The position numbers and the translations under genes are program-made. A stretch of 64,000 bases of DNA from Myxococcota bacterium. Its GTDB lineage: Bacteria > Myxococcota_A > UBA9160 > UBA4427. The DNA is taken from NCBI GenBank assembly GCA_029243605.1, contig JAQWRT010000010.1, positions 1-64,000 on the forward strand. The letters run 5' to 3'. Within the stretch, counting starts at the first letter, position 1, and each line of letters begins with the position of its first letter. The notes under the pieces were generated by a model. The model did no database searches and had not been told where the DNA came from. It was given only the letters and a program-made list of their open reading frames with translations. Below, piece by piece: positions 53,602-62,056 of this stretch.

Positions 53602-53931
53602 TCAGCCCTGGGATTCAACACCCGCATCGAGATCACCCGCTCGTCGCGACTCGTCGAGTGCCTCTTGGGCCAGGGTCCGCCGAACGAAGAGCGCGATAAT
53701 GCCGCCGACGACCATCAGGGGCAGAAACGTCAAGAAGGCGGTGGTTCCTACGAATGCCTTGCGAGAGGCTTCGGTTTGGGCACCGAGGCAGACGGTACAG
53801 GCCGAAGCGGCGTCGGCCAGTAGAGCCCCAGCCACCACGACGATTGCCAACATGAACCAGTGAGACCCACGCGTTCGAAATACGAGTCCGCCGCGAGCCA
53901 TGGGCGAGAAGTCTGCAGGCGACGGCCTCAT
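53602..53931 (-). CDS. Small cox-operon membrane protein with SACTVCLG motif
   Basis: The protein is about 109 residues, starting at the ATG 53929-53931 that overlaps the stop of the upstream subunit III-like gene (ATGA). Two hydrophobic segments flank a Cys pair: WFMLAIVVVAGALLADAASA, then CTVCLGAQTEASRKAF, then FLTFLPLMVVGGIIALFVRR. Similar short Cys-pair proteins occur near haem-copper oxidase genes; a role in assembly or copper handling is a guess. The longer frame to 54165 is not credible. It is the last gene of the cox operon. Confidence 0.62.
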   Translation of the reverse strand: MRPSPADFSPMARGGLVFRTRGSHWFMLAIVVVAGALLADAASACTVCLGAQTEASRKAFVGTTAFLTFLPLMVVGGIIALFVRRTLAQEALDESRRAGDLDAGVESQG

Positions 53932-54497
53932 AGATAAACGACCATGTAGAGCACTGGCCATACTCCAACGACGAAGAACCAGAGAGCCTCGGCCGCGCCA
54001 AAGAAGCCCGGCGAAAGGTAACCCCTGCGCAATCGAACCGTCGCAATGGCGAGCAGGATAAGAGCAGCGGCGGCGTGGATCCCGTGGACGCCCACCACCA
54101 GATAAAAGAAGCTCCCCAAACTGCTCGACGTGAGAGTGAGCCCCTGGCCCAGCAGAGCGACCCACTCGGAGCCCTGAAAGATCACGAAGAACGAGCCGAG
54201 AGCCAGGGCCAGCAACAAGGGGCGGCGCATACTGTCGCGGTCCCCGCGATGGAACGCCCTATGCGCTTGGATGAGGAAGAAACCGCTGGCCAGCAGTACC
54301 AGACTATTGAGGGCCGTGGCCTCAATGGGCAGCCTGGGCTGACCCGGAGGAGGCCAGGAAGGCGCTGCCGCCTTGACGATAAAAAAGGCGCTGATCATGC
54401 CCGCGAAGAGCATGAGCTCAGCGACGATGAAGATCGCCATCCCAAATAAGCCATTGGGCATCATCGAAGATCTGCCGTTTTCGCCTAACGGCTCCAT
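53928..54497 (-). CDS. Cytochrome c oxidase subunit III-like protein (second copy)
   Basis: The protein is about 189 residues with five predicted transmembrane segments and the subunit-III pattern: FGMAIFIVAELMLFAGMISA, LALGSFFVIFQGSEWVALLG and FFYLVVGVHGIHAAAALILL. ATG 54497 has GGAGA just upstream; the frame extends to a GTG at 54533 without a site. The operon carries two subunit III-type genes (the other at 54900), which is unusual for a simple aa3 oxidase. Confidence 0.88.
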   Translation of the reverse strand: MEPLGENGRSSMMPNGLFGMAIFIVAELMLFAGMISAFFIVKAAAPSWPPPGQPRLPIEATALNSLVLLASGFFLIQAHRAFHRGDRDSMRRPLLLALALGSFFVIFQGSEWVALLGQGLTLTSSSLGSFFYLVVGVHGIHAAAALILLAIATVRLRRGYLSPGFFGAAEALWFFVVGVWPVLYMVVYL

Positions 54498-54536
54498 ACT
54501 CTCTCCAGACCTCAGGCTCATTTCAATCGACACGGC

Positions 54537-54890
54537 TTAGTGATGCTCGGCTGCGCCACCGTGATCGGCGGGGGACGGCGGCATGTACTGCCACTCCGCA
54601 GTCTTTTTCCAGTTCGTGCCCTCTGACTTGTAGACGTCGGGGGCAGTACCGACGACGAAAAGCAGCATGAAGACCAGGCAGGTCACCATCAGGTAGGGAA
54701 CGAATCGCGGCGTCATATTGATATGCATGAAATACTTGGCGACCAAATATGCTTTGACGAACGCAATACCGAAAGCCGTCAGGAGCGTGATAATTTGAAT
54801 TTCGAGCATCGGGCCCAAAACACTGACCGCGAGCAAAACAACGAGGAGCGCCCAAATTTTGACGTAATTCGTGTGGCTTTCTTCAGACAT
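54537..54890 (-). CDS. Cytochrome c oxidase subunit IV-type protein
   Basis: The 117-residue protein has three hydrophobic segments (IWALLVVLLAVSVLG, IITLLTAFGIAFVKAYLVAK and VPYLMVTCLVFMLLFVVGTA), matching the prokaryotic subunit IV (COX4_pro/CtaF) pattern that includes KAYLVAKYFMHI. It is a small accessory subunit of the oxidase. It sits between the two subunit III-type genes. Confidence 0.85.
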   Translation of the reverse strand: MSEESHTNYVKIWALLVVLLAVSVLGPMLEIQIITLLTAFGIAFVKAYLVAKYFMHINMTPRFVPYLMVTCLVFMLLFVVGTAPDVYKSEGTNWKKTAEWQYMPPSPADHGGAAEHH

Positions 54891-54899
54891 ATTTGAGCC

Positions 54900-55469
54900 C
54901 TATTTCGCGATGTAGAGGAGCGGAAAGAGGAAGATCCATACGATATCGACGAAATGCCAATAAATACCGATCAACTCGACCCGTTGGAGCTCCATGTTCT
55001 TGGCAGCATCCCGGGCCACGATGGCCATGATGATCGCACCCGCGATGACATGCAGAGCATGAATCCCCGCGGCGGTGTAGTAGAAGGACCAGAAGGTATT
55101 GGATGTGATCGTATACCCGTGAGCGATTTCGGTACTCCACTCGAAGGCCTTCACACACACAAACGTCACAGCACCGCCTATGGTGTAATAGAGAAGCCGA
55201 GCCGCCTTCTTGCCATCTCCTGACTCCGCCGCTCGATGGGCCAGCACGGCGAAGAGACTGGAGGTCAACAGGACGAAGGTATTGAGGGTACCAAGCGCCG
55301 TGTTGGTGTTGGCTGCCTGATTCGCCCAGGCATCATGCGAAAGGCGGTACATGATATAGGAGCCCAGAAGGCCGCCGAAGATCACGATTTCCGAGCCAAC
55401 CACCCACCAGATGGCCAAGAGGCCGGTGGGCATACCCGATGTACTGCGTGTCGTTGCGATGGGTTTCAT
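54900..55469 (-). CDS. ctaE: Cytochrome c oxidase subunit III
   Basis: The 189-residue protein has five hydrophobic segments and the conserved subunit III elements ATSRMPTGLLAIWWVVGSE-like start (GMPTGLLAIWWVVGSEIVIF), VKAFEWSTEIAHGY and YYTAAGIHALHVIAGAIIM. It lacks the first two helices found in seven-helix versions, as usual for the five-helix form. It follows subunit I and precedes subunit IV. Confidence 0.9.
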   Translation of the reverse strand: MKPIATTRSTSGMPTGLLAIWWVVGSEIVIFGGLLGSYIMYRLSHDAWANQAANTNTALGTLNTFVLLTSSLFAVLAHRAAESGDGKKAARLLYYTIGGAVTFVCVKAFEWSTEIAHGYTITSNTFWSFYYTAAGIHALHVIAGAIIMAIVARDAAKNMELQRVELIGIYWHFVDIVWIFLFPLLYIAK

Positions 55470-55517
55470 GAAGTTCTCTATATCCTGTTCCTGATCAGGA
55501 CCCTCTCGGGCGATTGA

Positions 55518-57230
55518 TCAATTCGGTTGATCCTGCGGCCAATAATCCTCATCACGACCGGGGACGCTGTACTCGTAAGGTCCGCGGTAGACAGTCGGCA
55601 ATTCTTTCCAGTTGCCGTGGGGCGGCGGAGAATCGGCCGTCCACTCAAGGGTGTTCGACTTCCAGGGATTCTTGCTCGCCTTCTCACCACTCCTGAGGCT
55701 CACGATGAAGTTGTAGAAAAAGACGACTTGGAAGCCGAGCATGATGAGCAGCGAACTCGTCGCCAAGACGCGTATATCCTGCATCCAGGGCATGGAGAGT
55801 TCGGGGAAGTAGGAGTAATCGAAGATTCGCCGATGCTGTCCGCCCATCCCGAGCACAAAGAGCGGGATGAAGATGAAGTTGAACGGGATAATTGTGCCCC
55901 AGAAATGAATCTTGCCGAGGCGATCGTTCATCATCCGCCCAAACATCTTGGGGAACCAGAACGTCAGACCCGCAAATGTCCCAATGATCGCAATTGGGAA
56001 GAATGTGTAATGGAAGTGGGCCAGCACGAAATACGTATCGTGGAAGTAGATGTCCGCGCCACTCGCTCCCAGGAAGATGCCCGTAACGCCACCGATCAGG
56101 AACTCGGCGATAAATGAGAGGCCCCAAAGCATGGGGGTCGTCAGCCGGATCGAACCGCCATAGAGCGTCGCGATATAGACGAACATCATCTCAGCGATGG
56201 GTACCGAAATCAGAAGCGTGGTGAGGGTAAACACATGGGCCATCCGGGGATCAACTCCCGAGATGAATTGATGGTGGGCCCACACGGTGAAGCTGAGAAC
56301 GCCGGTTGCGATAGTCGTGTGAAGAACCGTCTTATAACCGAAGAGCTTCTTTCGAGCGAAAACCGTGATGATCTCTGCCGTAATCCCAAGTGCCGGCAGC
56401 AAGACAACGTAGACCTCCGGGTGTCCGAAGAACCAGAAGAGGTGCTGCCACAGGACGGGGTCACCCCCGCGAGCCGGGTCAAAGAACGCAGTACCCAGTT
56501 GCTGGTCGAAGAGAAGCATGATCGCGCCTGCAATCAGGGGGCCGACCGAGACGAGGAAGAGGATGCTGGCAATAACGATCATCCAGATCACGATGGGGAT
56601 GTCATAGAGCTTCATGCCCGGCGCGCGCGAGTTCATGGCGGTGGTGATGAAGTTGATACCACCGAGAAGAAAGGCCACGAACTCTAGGGCGACAGCGCCT
56701 AGCCAAATCGAGGACCCCAGCGGTGTGAGGCTATATTCCGCCTTGGCGGAAAGGGGTGGGTAGGCTGTCCAAGCACCTCCGAACCCGCCGCCCTCGACGA
56801 AAAAGGAGCTCAGCAACACGACTGCACTGAGCAGGAAGATTTGATACGAGAGCCTGTTCAGCTTCGGGAACACCATGTCGTCGCATCCACACATGAGTGG
56901 AATCAGGTAGTTACCGAAAGCCGCGATCAGCACGGGCATCGCTACCCAGAAGATCATGATCGCGCCGTGGTTGGTCACCAATGCGTTGTAGTTCGCCGGT
57001 GTCACGATCCCGAAACCGGGAACCTCGATGCCCGGGAAGGCCAGCTGCATGCGGAACGCATAGGCCATGAAACCACCGATCACGGCCATCGCCATACCGG
57101 TGAACATGTACTGCATCGCGATCATCTTATGATCCGTCGAGAAGACGTACTTACTCCAAAACGACGGTTCTTCGTGACCGTGATGATCGTCGGCGACAGC
57201 CGGGGAATCGCTGGGAATGGATTCGGCCAT
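55518..57230 (-). CDS. ctaD: Cytochrome c oxidase subunit I (aa3-type)
   Basis: The 570-residue catalytic subunit has 12 predicted membrane helices. Motifs include FFGHPEVYVVLLPALG (Cu-B His with the Glu and cross-linked Tyr of the A1 family), THxxWAHH-equivalent VWAHHQFISG (two Cu-B His), and FVLAHFHYTFFP (haem ligands). It reduces O2 to water and pumps protons. The start is supported by its position 3 nt downstream of the subunit II stop. Its neighbours are the other oxidase subunits; haem-A synthase, CtaB and Sco genes are not in the window. Confidence 0.96.
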   Translation of the reverse strand: MAESIPSDSPAVADDHHGHEEPSFWSKYVFSTDHKMIAMQYMFTGMAMAVIGGFMAYAFRMQLAFPGIEVPGFGIVTPANYNALVTNHGAIMIFWVAMPVLIAAFGNYLIPLMCGCDDMVFPKLNRLSYQIFLLSAVVLLSSFFVEGGGFGGAWTAYPPLSAKAEYSLTPLGSSIWLGAVALEFVAFLLGGINFITTAMNSRAPGMKLYDIPIVIWMIVIASILFLVSVGPLIAGAIMLLFDQQLGTAFFDPARGGDPVLWQHLFWFFGHPEVYVVLLPALGITAEIITVFARKKLFGYKTVLHTTIATGVLSFTVWAHHQFISGVDPRMAHVFTLTTLLISVPIAEMMFVYIATLYGGSIRLTTPMLWGLSFIAEFLIGGVTGIFLGASGADIYFHDTYFVLAHFHYTFFPIAIIGTFAGLTFWFPKMFGRMMNDRLGKIHFWGTIIPFNFIFIPLFVLGMGGQHRRIFDYSYFPELSMPWMQDIRVLATSSLLIMLGFQVVFFYNFIVSLRSGEKASKNPWKSNTLEWTADSPPPHGNWKELPTVYRGPYEYSVPGRDEDYWPQDQPN

Positions 57231-57233
57231 TTC

Positions 57234-57944
57234 CTACTCCTTACCAATTCGTTGTGCTGGGAAATTGGCCGCTAGGGCAACCGGACTTTGAGTGGCCATC
57301 CAGGCCGCGTGCTTCTCCGCGCTTTCGACGAAGACCCGAGCGCCCATGAGACCGTGACCGATGCCGCACATTTCAGCGCACTGGACGTCGAACTCGCCTT
57401 CAAGTGTCGGCTCGAACCAACCGGTGATGACTCGTCCCGGGATCGCATCCTGCTTGAGGCGAAAGACGGGGACCGAGAAGTCGTGGAGGACATCCACCGA
57501 CTCAAGCTGGTAGTGGTAGACGGTCTCGTTCTCGAGGTGAAGCTCATTGACCGTGCGAATATCGTCAGAGGAGTCAAGCACTCCGTCGGGGCCGGGGTGG
57601 ACGAAAGTCCAGGCCCACTGCTGCCCGATCACCCGAACCGTTTTCTCGGGCTCTGGGAGATATTGCTTGATGTCGTACCAAACCTTGACGGCGGCCGTCA
57701 AAATGAACAGGTCGCATACTAGGACAAGGACATGGGGAATCGTGATCCACCGCTTCAGGTGCGGCTCGCTTCCCGTGATGTACTCAGCCGGCTGGCCGTC
57801 CTTCGCCTTGAACTTAAAGATCAACCAGAAGAAGACGACCTCACAGAGGAGGAACCAGAACCCTGTGAGGACAAAAATCATGGTAAAGATGTAATCAATC
57901 TCCCACGCGTATGAAGACGCTGCGGGTACAATGCTCTCGATCAT
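57234..57944 (-). CDS. ctaC: Cytochrome c oxidase subunit II (Cu-A)
   Basis: The 236-residue protein has two N-terminal transmembrane helices and a periplasmic cupredoxin domain. The Cu-A site is complete: LHDFSVPVFRLKQDAIPGR supplies one His and CAEMCGIGHGLM supplies Cys, Glu, Cys, His and Met. No cytochrome c domain is fused, so electrons should come from a separate cytochrome, plausibly the diheme protein at 58141. The gene begins a few nucleotides after the 35-aa ORF. Confidence 0.95.
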   Translation of the reverse strand: MIESIVPAASSYAWEIDYIFTMIFVLTGFWFLLCEVVFFWLIFKFKAKDGQPAEYITGSEPHLKRWITIPHVLVLVCDLFILTAAVKVWYDIKQYLPEPEKTVRVIGQQWAWTFVHPGPDGVLDSSDDIRTVNELHLENETVYHYQLESVDVLHDFSVPVFRLKQDAIPGRVITGWFEPTLEGEFDVQCAEMCGIGHGLMGARVFVESAEKHAAWMATQSPVALAANFPAQRIGKE

Positions 57945-57956
57945 ATCGTCGGGCCC

Positions 57957-58064
57957 CTAGAGGATGAAAAGCATGACAACGGCCATGAACGCGCTCACGC
58001 CGGCTATGCTCATGTAAAAGATTGACCGTGCGAGGTCATCGGCGTTCTTTGTTCCTTCTGACAT
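57957..58064 (-). CDS. 35-aa single-helix membrane protein in the cox operon
   Basis: A 35-codon frame begins at the ATG 58062-58064 with GAGGGG 4 nt upstream and encodes MSEGTKNADDLARSIFYMSI followed by one hydrophobic helix (AGVSAFMAVVMLFIL). It lies between the diheme cytochrome and subunit II genes, on the same strand. Its small size and position suggest a minor oxidase subunit (CcoQ/CtaF-like in scale), but no family was recognised. The upstream extension to 58214 is a shadow. Confidence 0.68.
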   Translation of the reverse strand: MSEGTKNADDLARSIFYMSIAGVSAFMAVVMLFIL

Positions 58065-58140
58065 CTTGCCCCTCGATTCCTCTAAATATGGGGTGATTGG
58101 CCGCCCAACCTTTCGGCCGGCCACACAACGCGCCCTGCCC

Positions 58141-58782
58141 CTATTGGAGCGTCTCGATGTATGCGACCACATCCTTGATTGCCTGATCGCTGGTGAGCAT
58201 ATTCGACATACCACGCATCAGGACGGCGTTGGTGTTCGCCGGGTTGCCCCCCCGAATCCCCGCCTTGAACTTCTCGAGGGTGCTCACGAGATACCAGTCG
58301 CTCATATGCGTCAGCGGCGGCGAGTTCATGCTCTTGTTTCCCTCACCCTGGGCGCCGTGGCATGAGGAGCAGGTCGCGTAGATGGCCTTTCCGTCGGCCG
58401 CGTTTCCGCCCTTCACCACTTGGGGCGGGTCCACCTTGGGCAGGGCCGCGACGTAGGCGGCGACGGCATCAATATCCGAATCGTTCTTGAGCCAGAGCGA
58501 CATGGGGTGCATGCGCATACCGCCCACATCCTGCCAGTTGGTCCCTCGGGCCCCGCTGCGGAAAACTTTGAGCTGGGAAATTACGTACCAGTCGTCGAGG
58601 CCAGCGATCGCCGGCGCCAAGAAGAGTTCCGTCCCCTGGCCAGCGCTTCCGTGGCACTGCGCACAAAGGTCGAAAAGCTGGCGCCCTCGGCGATTTTCGT
58701 CGGCGAGCGAAACACCCGCCACCCCCAGGCTGACCCAGGCGATTGCGGCGGTGGCCGCGATGAGTTTGCGAATCAAAATCAT
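58141..58782 (-). CDS. Diheme cytochrome c (c4-like)
   Basis: The 213-residue protein has a signal peptide (LIAATAAIAWVSLGVAGVSLA) and two CxxCH haem sites, C40-A-Q-C43-H44 and C138-S-S-C141-H142, each followed by a helix with Met candidates (MRMHPM; MRGMSNM). The two-domain layout is that of periplasmic c4-type cytochromes that donate electrons to oxidases. It is the first gene of the cox operon. The start has little visible ribosome-binding signal. Confidence 0.92.
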   Translation of the reverse strand: MILIRKLIAATAAIAWVSLGVAGVSLADENRRGRQLFDLCAQCHGSAGQGTELFLAPAIAGLDDWYVISQLKVFRSGARGTNWQDVGGMRMHPMSLWLKNDSDIDAVAAYVAALPKVDPPQVVKGGNAADGKAIYATCSSCHGAQGEGNKSMNSPPLTHMSDWYLVSTLEKFKAGIRGGNPANTNAVLMRGMSNMLTSDQAIKDVVAYIETLQ

Positions 58783-59142
58783 CCTCGATTCTTGATGCTG
58801 GCCGCCTCACCGCATGAGGCGGAACTGGAGTTTCGGATCCGATAATTTGCCCGGGAGAAGAGTACAGGGCATTGCCGTGCCCGACTGCACGCAAAGGTGC
58901 AACGGATTGATGCGGGAGGGCCCATAGCCATAGATAGAGGGCCCCACCGGGCCCATCTTCGGGGCCGGGTTTAAGGAACAGGCCACCCCACCGGGATGGC
59001 CACCTCGACGGCCACGAAATAACTCGATCTTTGGCCGGGCGTCAACCCAAAAGAAGCTCGGCCTCGCCCGGCGTCCCTTTTATCAGCGCACGGGAGGCGG
59101 GAGCCAAGCCCCAACCCTGAACGATCGCCCCGCCCGGGTACC
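58783..59142. other. Intergenic region upstream of the cox operon
   Basis: About 360 nt hold no credible gene. Features: an 8-bp inverted repeat (CCGCCTCA 58802-58809 / TGAGGCGG 58815-58822) near the cytochrome gene start, an inverted repeat TGCAC-N6-GTGCA at 58886-58901, and several GGGCCC palindromes near 58918-58960. It should contain the cox promoter, but no clear -35/-10 pair was seen. Confidence 0.5.
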
Positions 59143-60321
59143 CTAGGTGAAATCGCTCTTCTTCGGCCCGATCCGGTCGACGATGGGCGCCAACTTTTCC
59201 TGATCGAAGCCATACCAATTCGCCGCATTTCCCCCGATCATCTGGGTGAGCTCGTTTTCCGGCAACTGCCGGAAGGTGTCACGCATATGCTCGGCGGTGT
59301 GGGGCCAGGTGCCCTCGGGGTGCGGGTAATCACTCCCCCAGGCAATTTGATCGACCCCGATGGCGTGTCGCATTTCGGCCTCCCGGCGCGGCATGCAGGA
59401 TGCCCCCAGCAGAACGTTCCGTGCGAAATACTCGCTGGGTTTCGAGCGCATATGGCTCGTATAGTCCCCGAGCTTGGCGCTATAGGGCGTGTCCTCGTAG
59501 CGAAAGTCGAGCAATTGGAGGTACTCAGGAACCCAAACAGCGGTGCCCTCGGTGATGGCCACCCGGAGGCCGGGGAAGCGCTCGAAAACTCCGCCCCAGA
59601 TCATGAAGGTCAGCGGTCGCACCAGCCACCAGGCCACTTCGCTGATGTAGATACCCACCATACCCTGGCCTTCTCCGTAGTCCTCCATGGGAGCCGGACC
59701 GGAATGGAAGTTGATCACCACCTCCATTTCCTCGCAGGCGGCCCAGAAGGGGTCGTATTTCGGGTGGTGATAGGCGTCCTGCTTGCCCCAGCGGACCGGC
59801 AGCATGACCCCCCCCTTCAAGCCATTTTCCTTGGCCCAGCGGGCCTCCCGAATGGCCTCGTCCACGTCCCAGCACAGGGGAACCACGGCGATCCCCGCCC
59901 GGCGCTCCGGGGCCATCTGGCAAAGTTCGGCCATCCAGCGGTTGTGTGCCCTGGCACCCGCCCACTGGAGCTCGGGAACGACCTCCTCGGTGGGGAGCGA
60001 AATCCCGGCGCCAAAGGGCGGCATATTCATCTCGGTAATGCCGTCGGGAAAGATCACCTCCCCCGCGATACCGTCGTTGTCGAGGACCTGGATCCGTTGC
60101 TCATGATCCCAGGCGCCCTTTAGCCCGTCCCCACAGCCATCCCGCCATTCCTCGTTGATATCGGACACGAGAAATCGCTTGGCCGCCTCCTCGGTGGCCT
60201 GAATCTGGATCGGCAACGCGACATCGAACGCATCGCGATAACTGGGGTCGAGATAATCTCGATATTGCTCCGGGGGGAGCCCCGCGTGACAGTCGGAGGA
60301 AATAACCAGGTAGCGATCCAT
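59143..60321 (-). CDS. Amidohydrolase_2 family TIM-barrel protein
   Basis: The 392-residue protein is an amidohydrolase_2 (COG2159) member with ISSDCHAGLPPEQY (DxH), VVINFHSGPAPMEDYG, and WGSDYPHPEGTWPHT near the C terminus. These give the metal- and acid-site residues seen in decarboxylase/hydratase relatives such as ACMSD and LigY-like enzymes. It lies directly after a Rieske oxygenase on the same strand, suggesting sequential steps in a ring-cleavage or amine pathway. Confidence 0.88.
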   Translation of the reverse strand: MDRYLVISSDCHAGLPPEQYRDYLDPSYRDAFDVALPIQIQATEEAAKRFLVSDINEEWRDGCGDGLKGAWDHEQRIQVLDNDGIAGEVIFPDGITEMNMPPFGAGISLPTEEVVPELQWAGARAHNRWMAELCQMAPERRAGIAVVPLCWDVDEAIREARWAKENGLKGGVMLPVRWGKQDAYHHPKYDPFWAACEEMEVVINFHSGPAPMEDYGEGQGMVGIYISEVAWWLVRPLTFMIWGGVFERFPGLRVAITEGTAVWVPEYLQLLDFRYEDTPYSAKLGDYTSHMRSKPSEYFARNVLLGASCMPRREAEMRHAIGVDQIAWGSDYPHPEGTWPHTAEHMRDTFRQLPENELTQMIGGNAANWYGFDQEKLAPIVDRIGPKKSDFT

Positions 60322-60362
60322 AAAATCCGCCTTTCCTTAATTTGGGTTTGCCTTGTTTTCGG

Positions 60363-61310
60363 TCAGTTGACGGGTTGTGAATAAAATTGCTGTACCCAGC
60401 GGCGAAACTCAACCAGCAATTTGTCGGCCTCGCAAAAGACCGGATTGGGACGGTGAATCTTATTCCCCCAGATCCGGAGATCGTCTTCAACACCGCTGGT
60501 GATTCCCTTGAACCAGTCCTCCCCCGCCGTATCCACCATATTCCGGGTCGCGGTCATCGCCCAGCGCGAGACCGTATTGTGGCGGTCGATGGGTGAGGTG
60601 GAGGAGAACATATAGAGCCCCACCCCGGGGATCCCCTTGCTCTCGACGCTCGACATCCCCAGGCACCAGCTGTCTCGAAGCAGGGACATCTTGAAGGTTC
60701 CAGCGGGCGTCTCTTCCTCGCTGTAGCTGACCGCGTGCATAAACCGACCGTCTTCGGCGAACTCGATCTCGGTCTCGGGCACGCTCGGACTCGTGTGGAC
60801 GACCTCGAAATGGACCGGGTCGAGGTTGTTCTCCGCCATGTCCTGCATGTGGATCGGCACCTCGATTTCGAAAGTACGGGCCTCGGACCATTCCGGGTCG
60901 CTGAGTTGGGTGATCTCGGGCACCTCCCAATCCGAGGGTTTCTGCTCGGCGTGGTGCCAGACGAAAATCATGCCGTTGCGCTCAACCGCCTCCCAAGCCT
61001 GCACTCGGGCATTTGTGGGAATGCGTTCGCAATATGGGATCTCCACGCATTTGCCGCTGGCGCCGTCGTAGTGCCAGGCATGAAAGGGGCACCGAATGCT
61101 CTCGCCCACCACCCGGCCGCCCTCGGCGAGGTGAGCCCCCAGGTGGGAACAGAAGGCCGAAAGCACCCGAGCCTGACCGGTCCGGGTTCGGAAGAGCACC
61201 ATCTCCTCTTCGAAATAATAGATGCGACGCACTTCACCCGGGGCCAAATCATTGCTCCAAGCGACGGCGTACCAGCCGTTGGGAATTCCGGGGACGATGT
61301 CCTGATCCAT
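60363..61310 (-). CDS. Rieske non-haem iron oxygenase (KshA/cholesterol-desaturase-like)
   Basis: The protein has about 315 residues with a Rieske site C54, H56, C74, H77 (AFCSHLGAHL, RCPFHAWHYD) and a mononuclear iron motif AENNLDPVHFEVVH (H167, H172). The ENNLDPVHFEVVH form resembles ketosteroid 9-alpha-hydroxylase and cholesterol desaturase-like oxygenases; the substrate is not established. GGAG lies 7 nt before the ATG at 61310. It sits immediately after the TetR gene and before the amidohydrolase. Confidence 0.88.
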   Translation of the reverse strand: MDQDIVPGIPNGWYAVAWSNDLAPGEVRRIYYFEEEMVLFRTRTGQARVLSAFCSHLGAHLAEGGRVVGESIRCPFHAWHYDGASGKCVEIPYCERIPTNARVQAWEAVERNGMIFVWHHAEQKPSDWEVPEITQLSDPEWSEARTFEIEVPIHMQDMAENNLDPVHFEVVHTSPSVPETEIEFAEDGRFMHAVSYSEEETPAGTFKMSLLRDSWCLGMSSVESKGIPGVGLYMFSSTSPIDRHNTVSRWAMTATRNMVDTAGEDWFKGITSGVEDDLRIWGNKIHRPNPVFCEADKLLVEFRRWVQQFYSQPVN

Positions 61311-61311
61311 T

Positions 61312-61932
61312 CTATTTCTCCATTGAATCCGTAAGAAATCGGGCCGCCTGGGAAGCGTGCTCTCGAAGGGGGTAGGCATCCAGATTGGCCCAATTGAACA
61401 TCTGGACGTAGAAGGCGCCCATCAGCATTTCGGTCAGAGCCTCGGCCGGGTAGCGATCGGTCAACTCGTCGGCCTCGAGACCGTCGGCCACGATGCCCGC
61501 GAAGGCATCGCGCAGTTGCTGGGCCTCGCGGTGCTCCTCCCCTGGCTCGTGAGCGATATGAACCATCTCGGTCAAGAGTTCCCGGCGCATGGGCCCGGCT
61601 TCGTCGGCATTCTCCACGACCCCGGCAAAGAAGGCGTGGATCTTTTCACGGGTCGGCACGGGCAGCTTGCGCACGGCCTCGATGTCGCGGAGCAACTGGC
61701 CCAGGGAGACCTGGGCGATCTCCCGCAGCAGGTGACGCTTGGTCGGGAAGTAATTGAAGAAGGTTTTCTGGGCGATATCCGCGCGCTCGCAGATCGCCTG
61801 AACCTTGGTGGCCTCGACCCCCCGAGCTTCGAAGAGTTCGAGACCCGCTTCGAGGATTCTCGCGCGCACCTCGAGTTTTCGTCGCTCTCGGCGACCGAGG
61901 TCGTGGGCACCGTAGCCTGGGGACTGATTCAT
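61312..61932 (-). CDS. TetR-family transcriptional regulator
   Basis: The 206-residue protein has the TetR DNA-binding domain (ARILEAGLELFEARGVEATK, then VQAICERADIAQKTFFNYFP) and a helical effector domain. It precedes the Rieske oxygenase by one nucleotide, so the genes are co-transcribed, and it probably represses this unit through the palindrome just upstream of its start. The inducer is unknown. Confidence 0.9.
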   Translation of the reverse strand: MNQSPGYGAHDLGRRERRKLEVRARILEAGLELFEARGVEATKVQAICERADIAQKTFFNYFPTKRHLLREIAQVSLGQLLRDIEAVRKLPVPTREKIHAFFAGVVENADEAGPMRRELLTEMVHIAHEPGEEHREAQQLRDAFAGIVADGLEADELTDRYPAEALTEMLMGAFYVQMFNWANLDAYPLREHASQAARFLTDSMEK

Positions 61933-61953
61933 CCTCGAAACGTGTACCAGAAA

Positions 61954-61971
61954 CTTACACTTGTGTGCAAG
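61954..61971. promoter_or_regulatory. Imperfect palindrome, likely TetR operator
   Basis: CTTACACTTGTGTGCAAG (61954-61971) has 12 of 18 symmetric positions, with CTT/AAG and CAC/GTG arms. It lies 22 nt upstream of the TetR start codon and near CTTACA repeats at about 61954 and 61972. An autoregulatory operator for the TetR-Rieske-amidohydrolase unit is the simplest reading. Confidence 0.55.
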
Positions 61972-62056
61972 CTTACATTCGGCTTACCCCAAATCGGCCC
62001 TCGAGACGCATCCCCCTGGGGGAAATGCCTCCCCCGGAAAAATCCGTCTCCCCGCT

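Noticed and set aside
58886-58901. TGCAC-N6-GTGCA inverted repeat as a defined regulator site for the cox operon
   Set aside because: It is a short repeat with no match to a known operator and no promoter elements were found next to it, so it is noted only within the intergenic entry.
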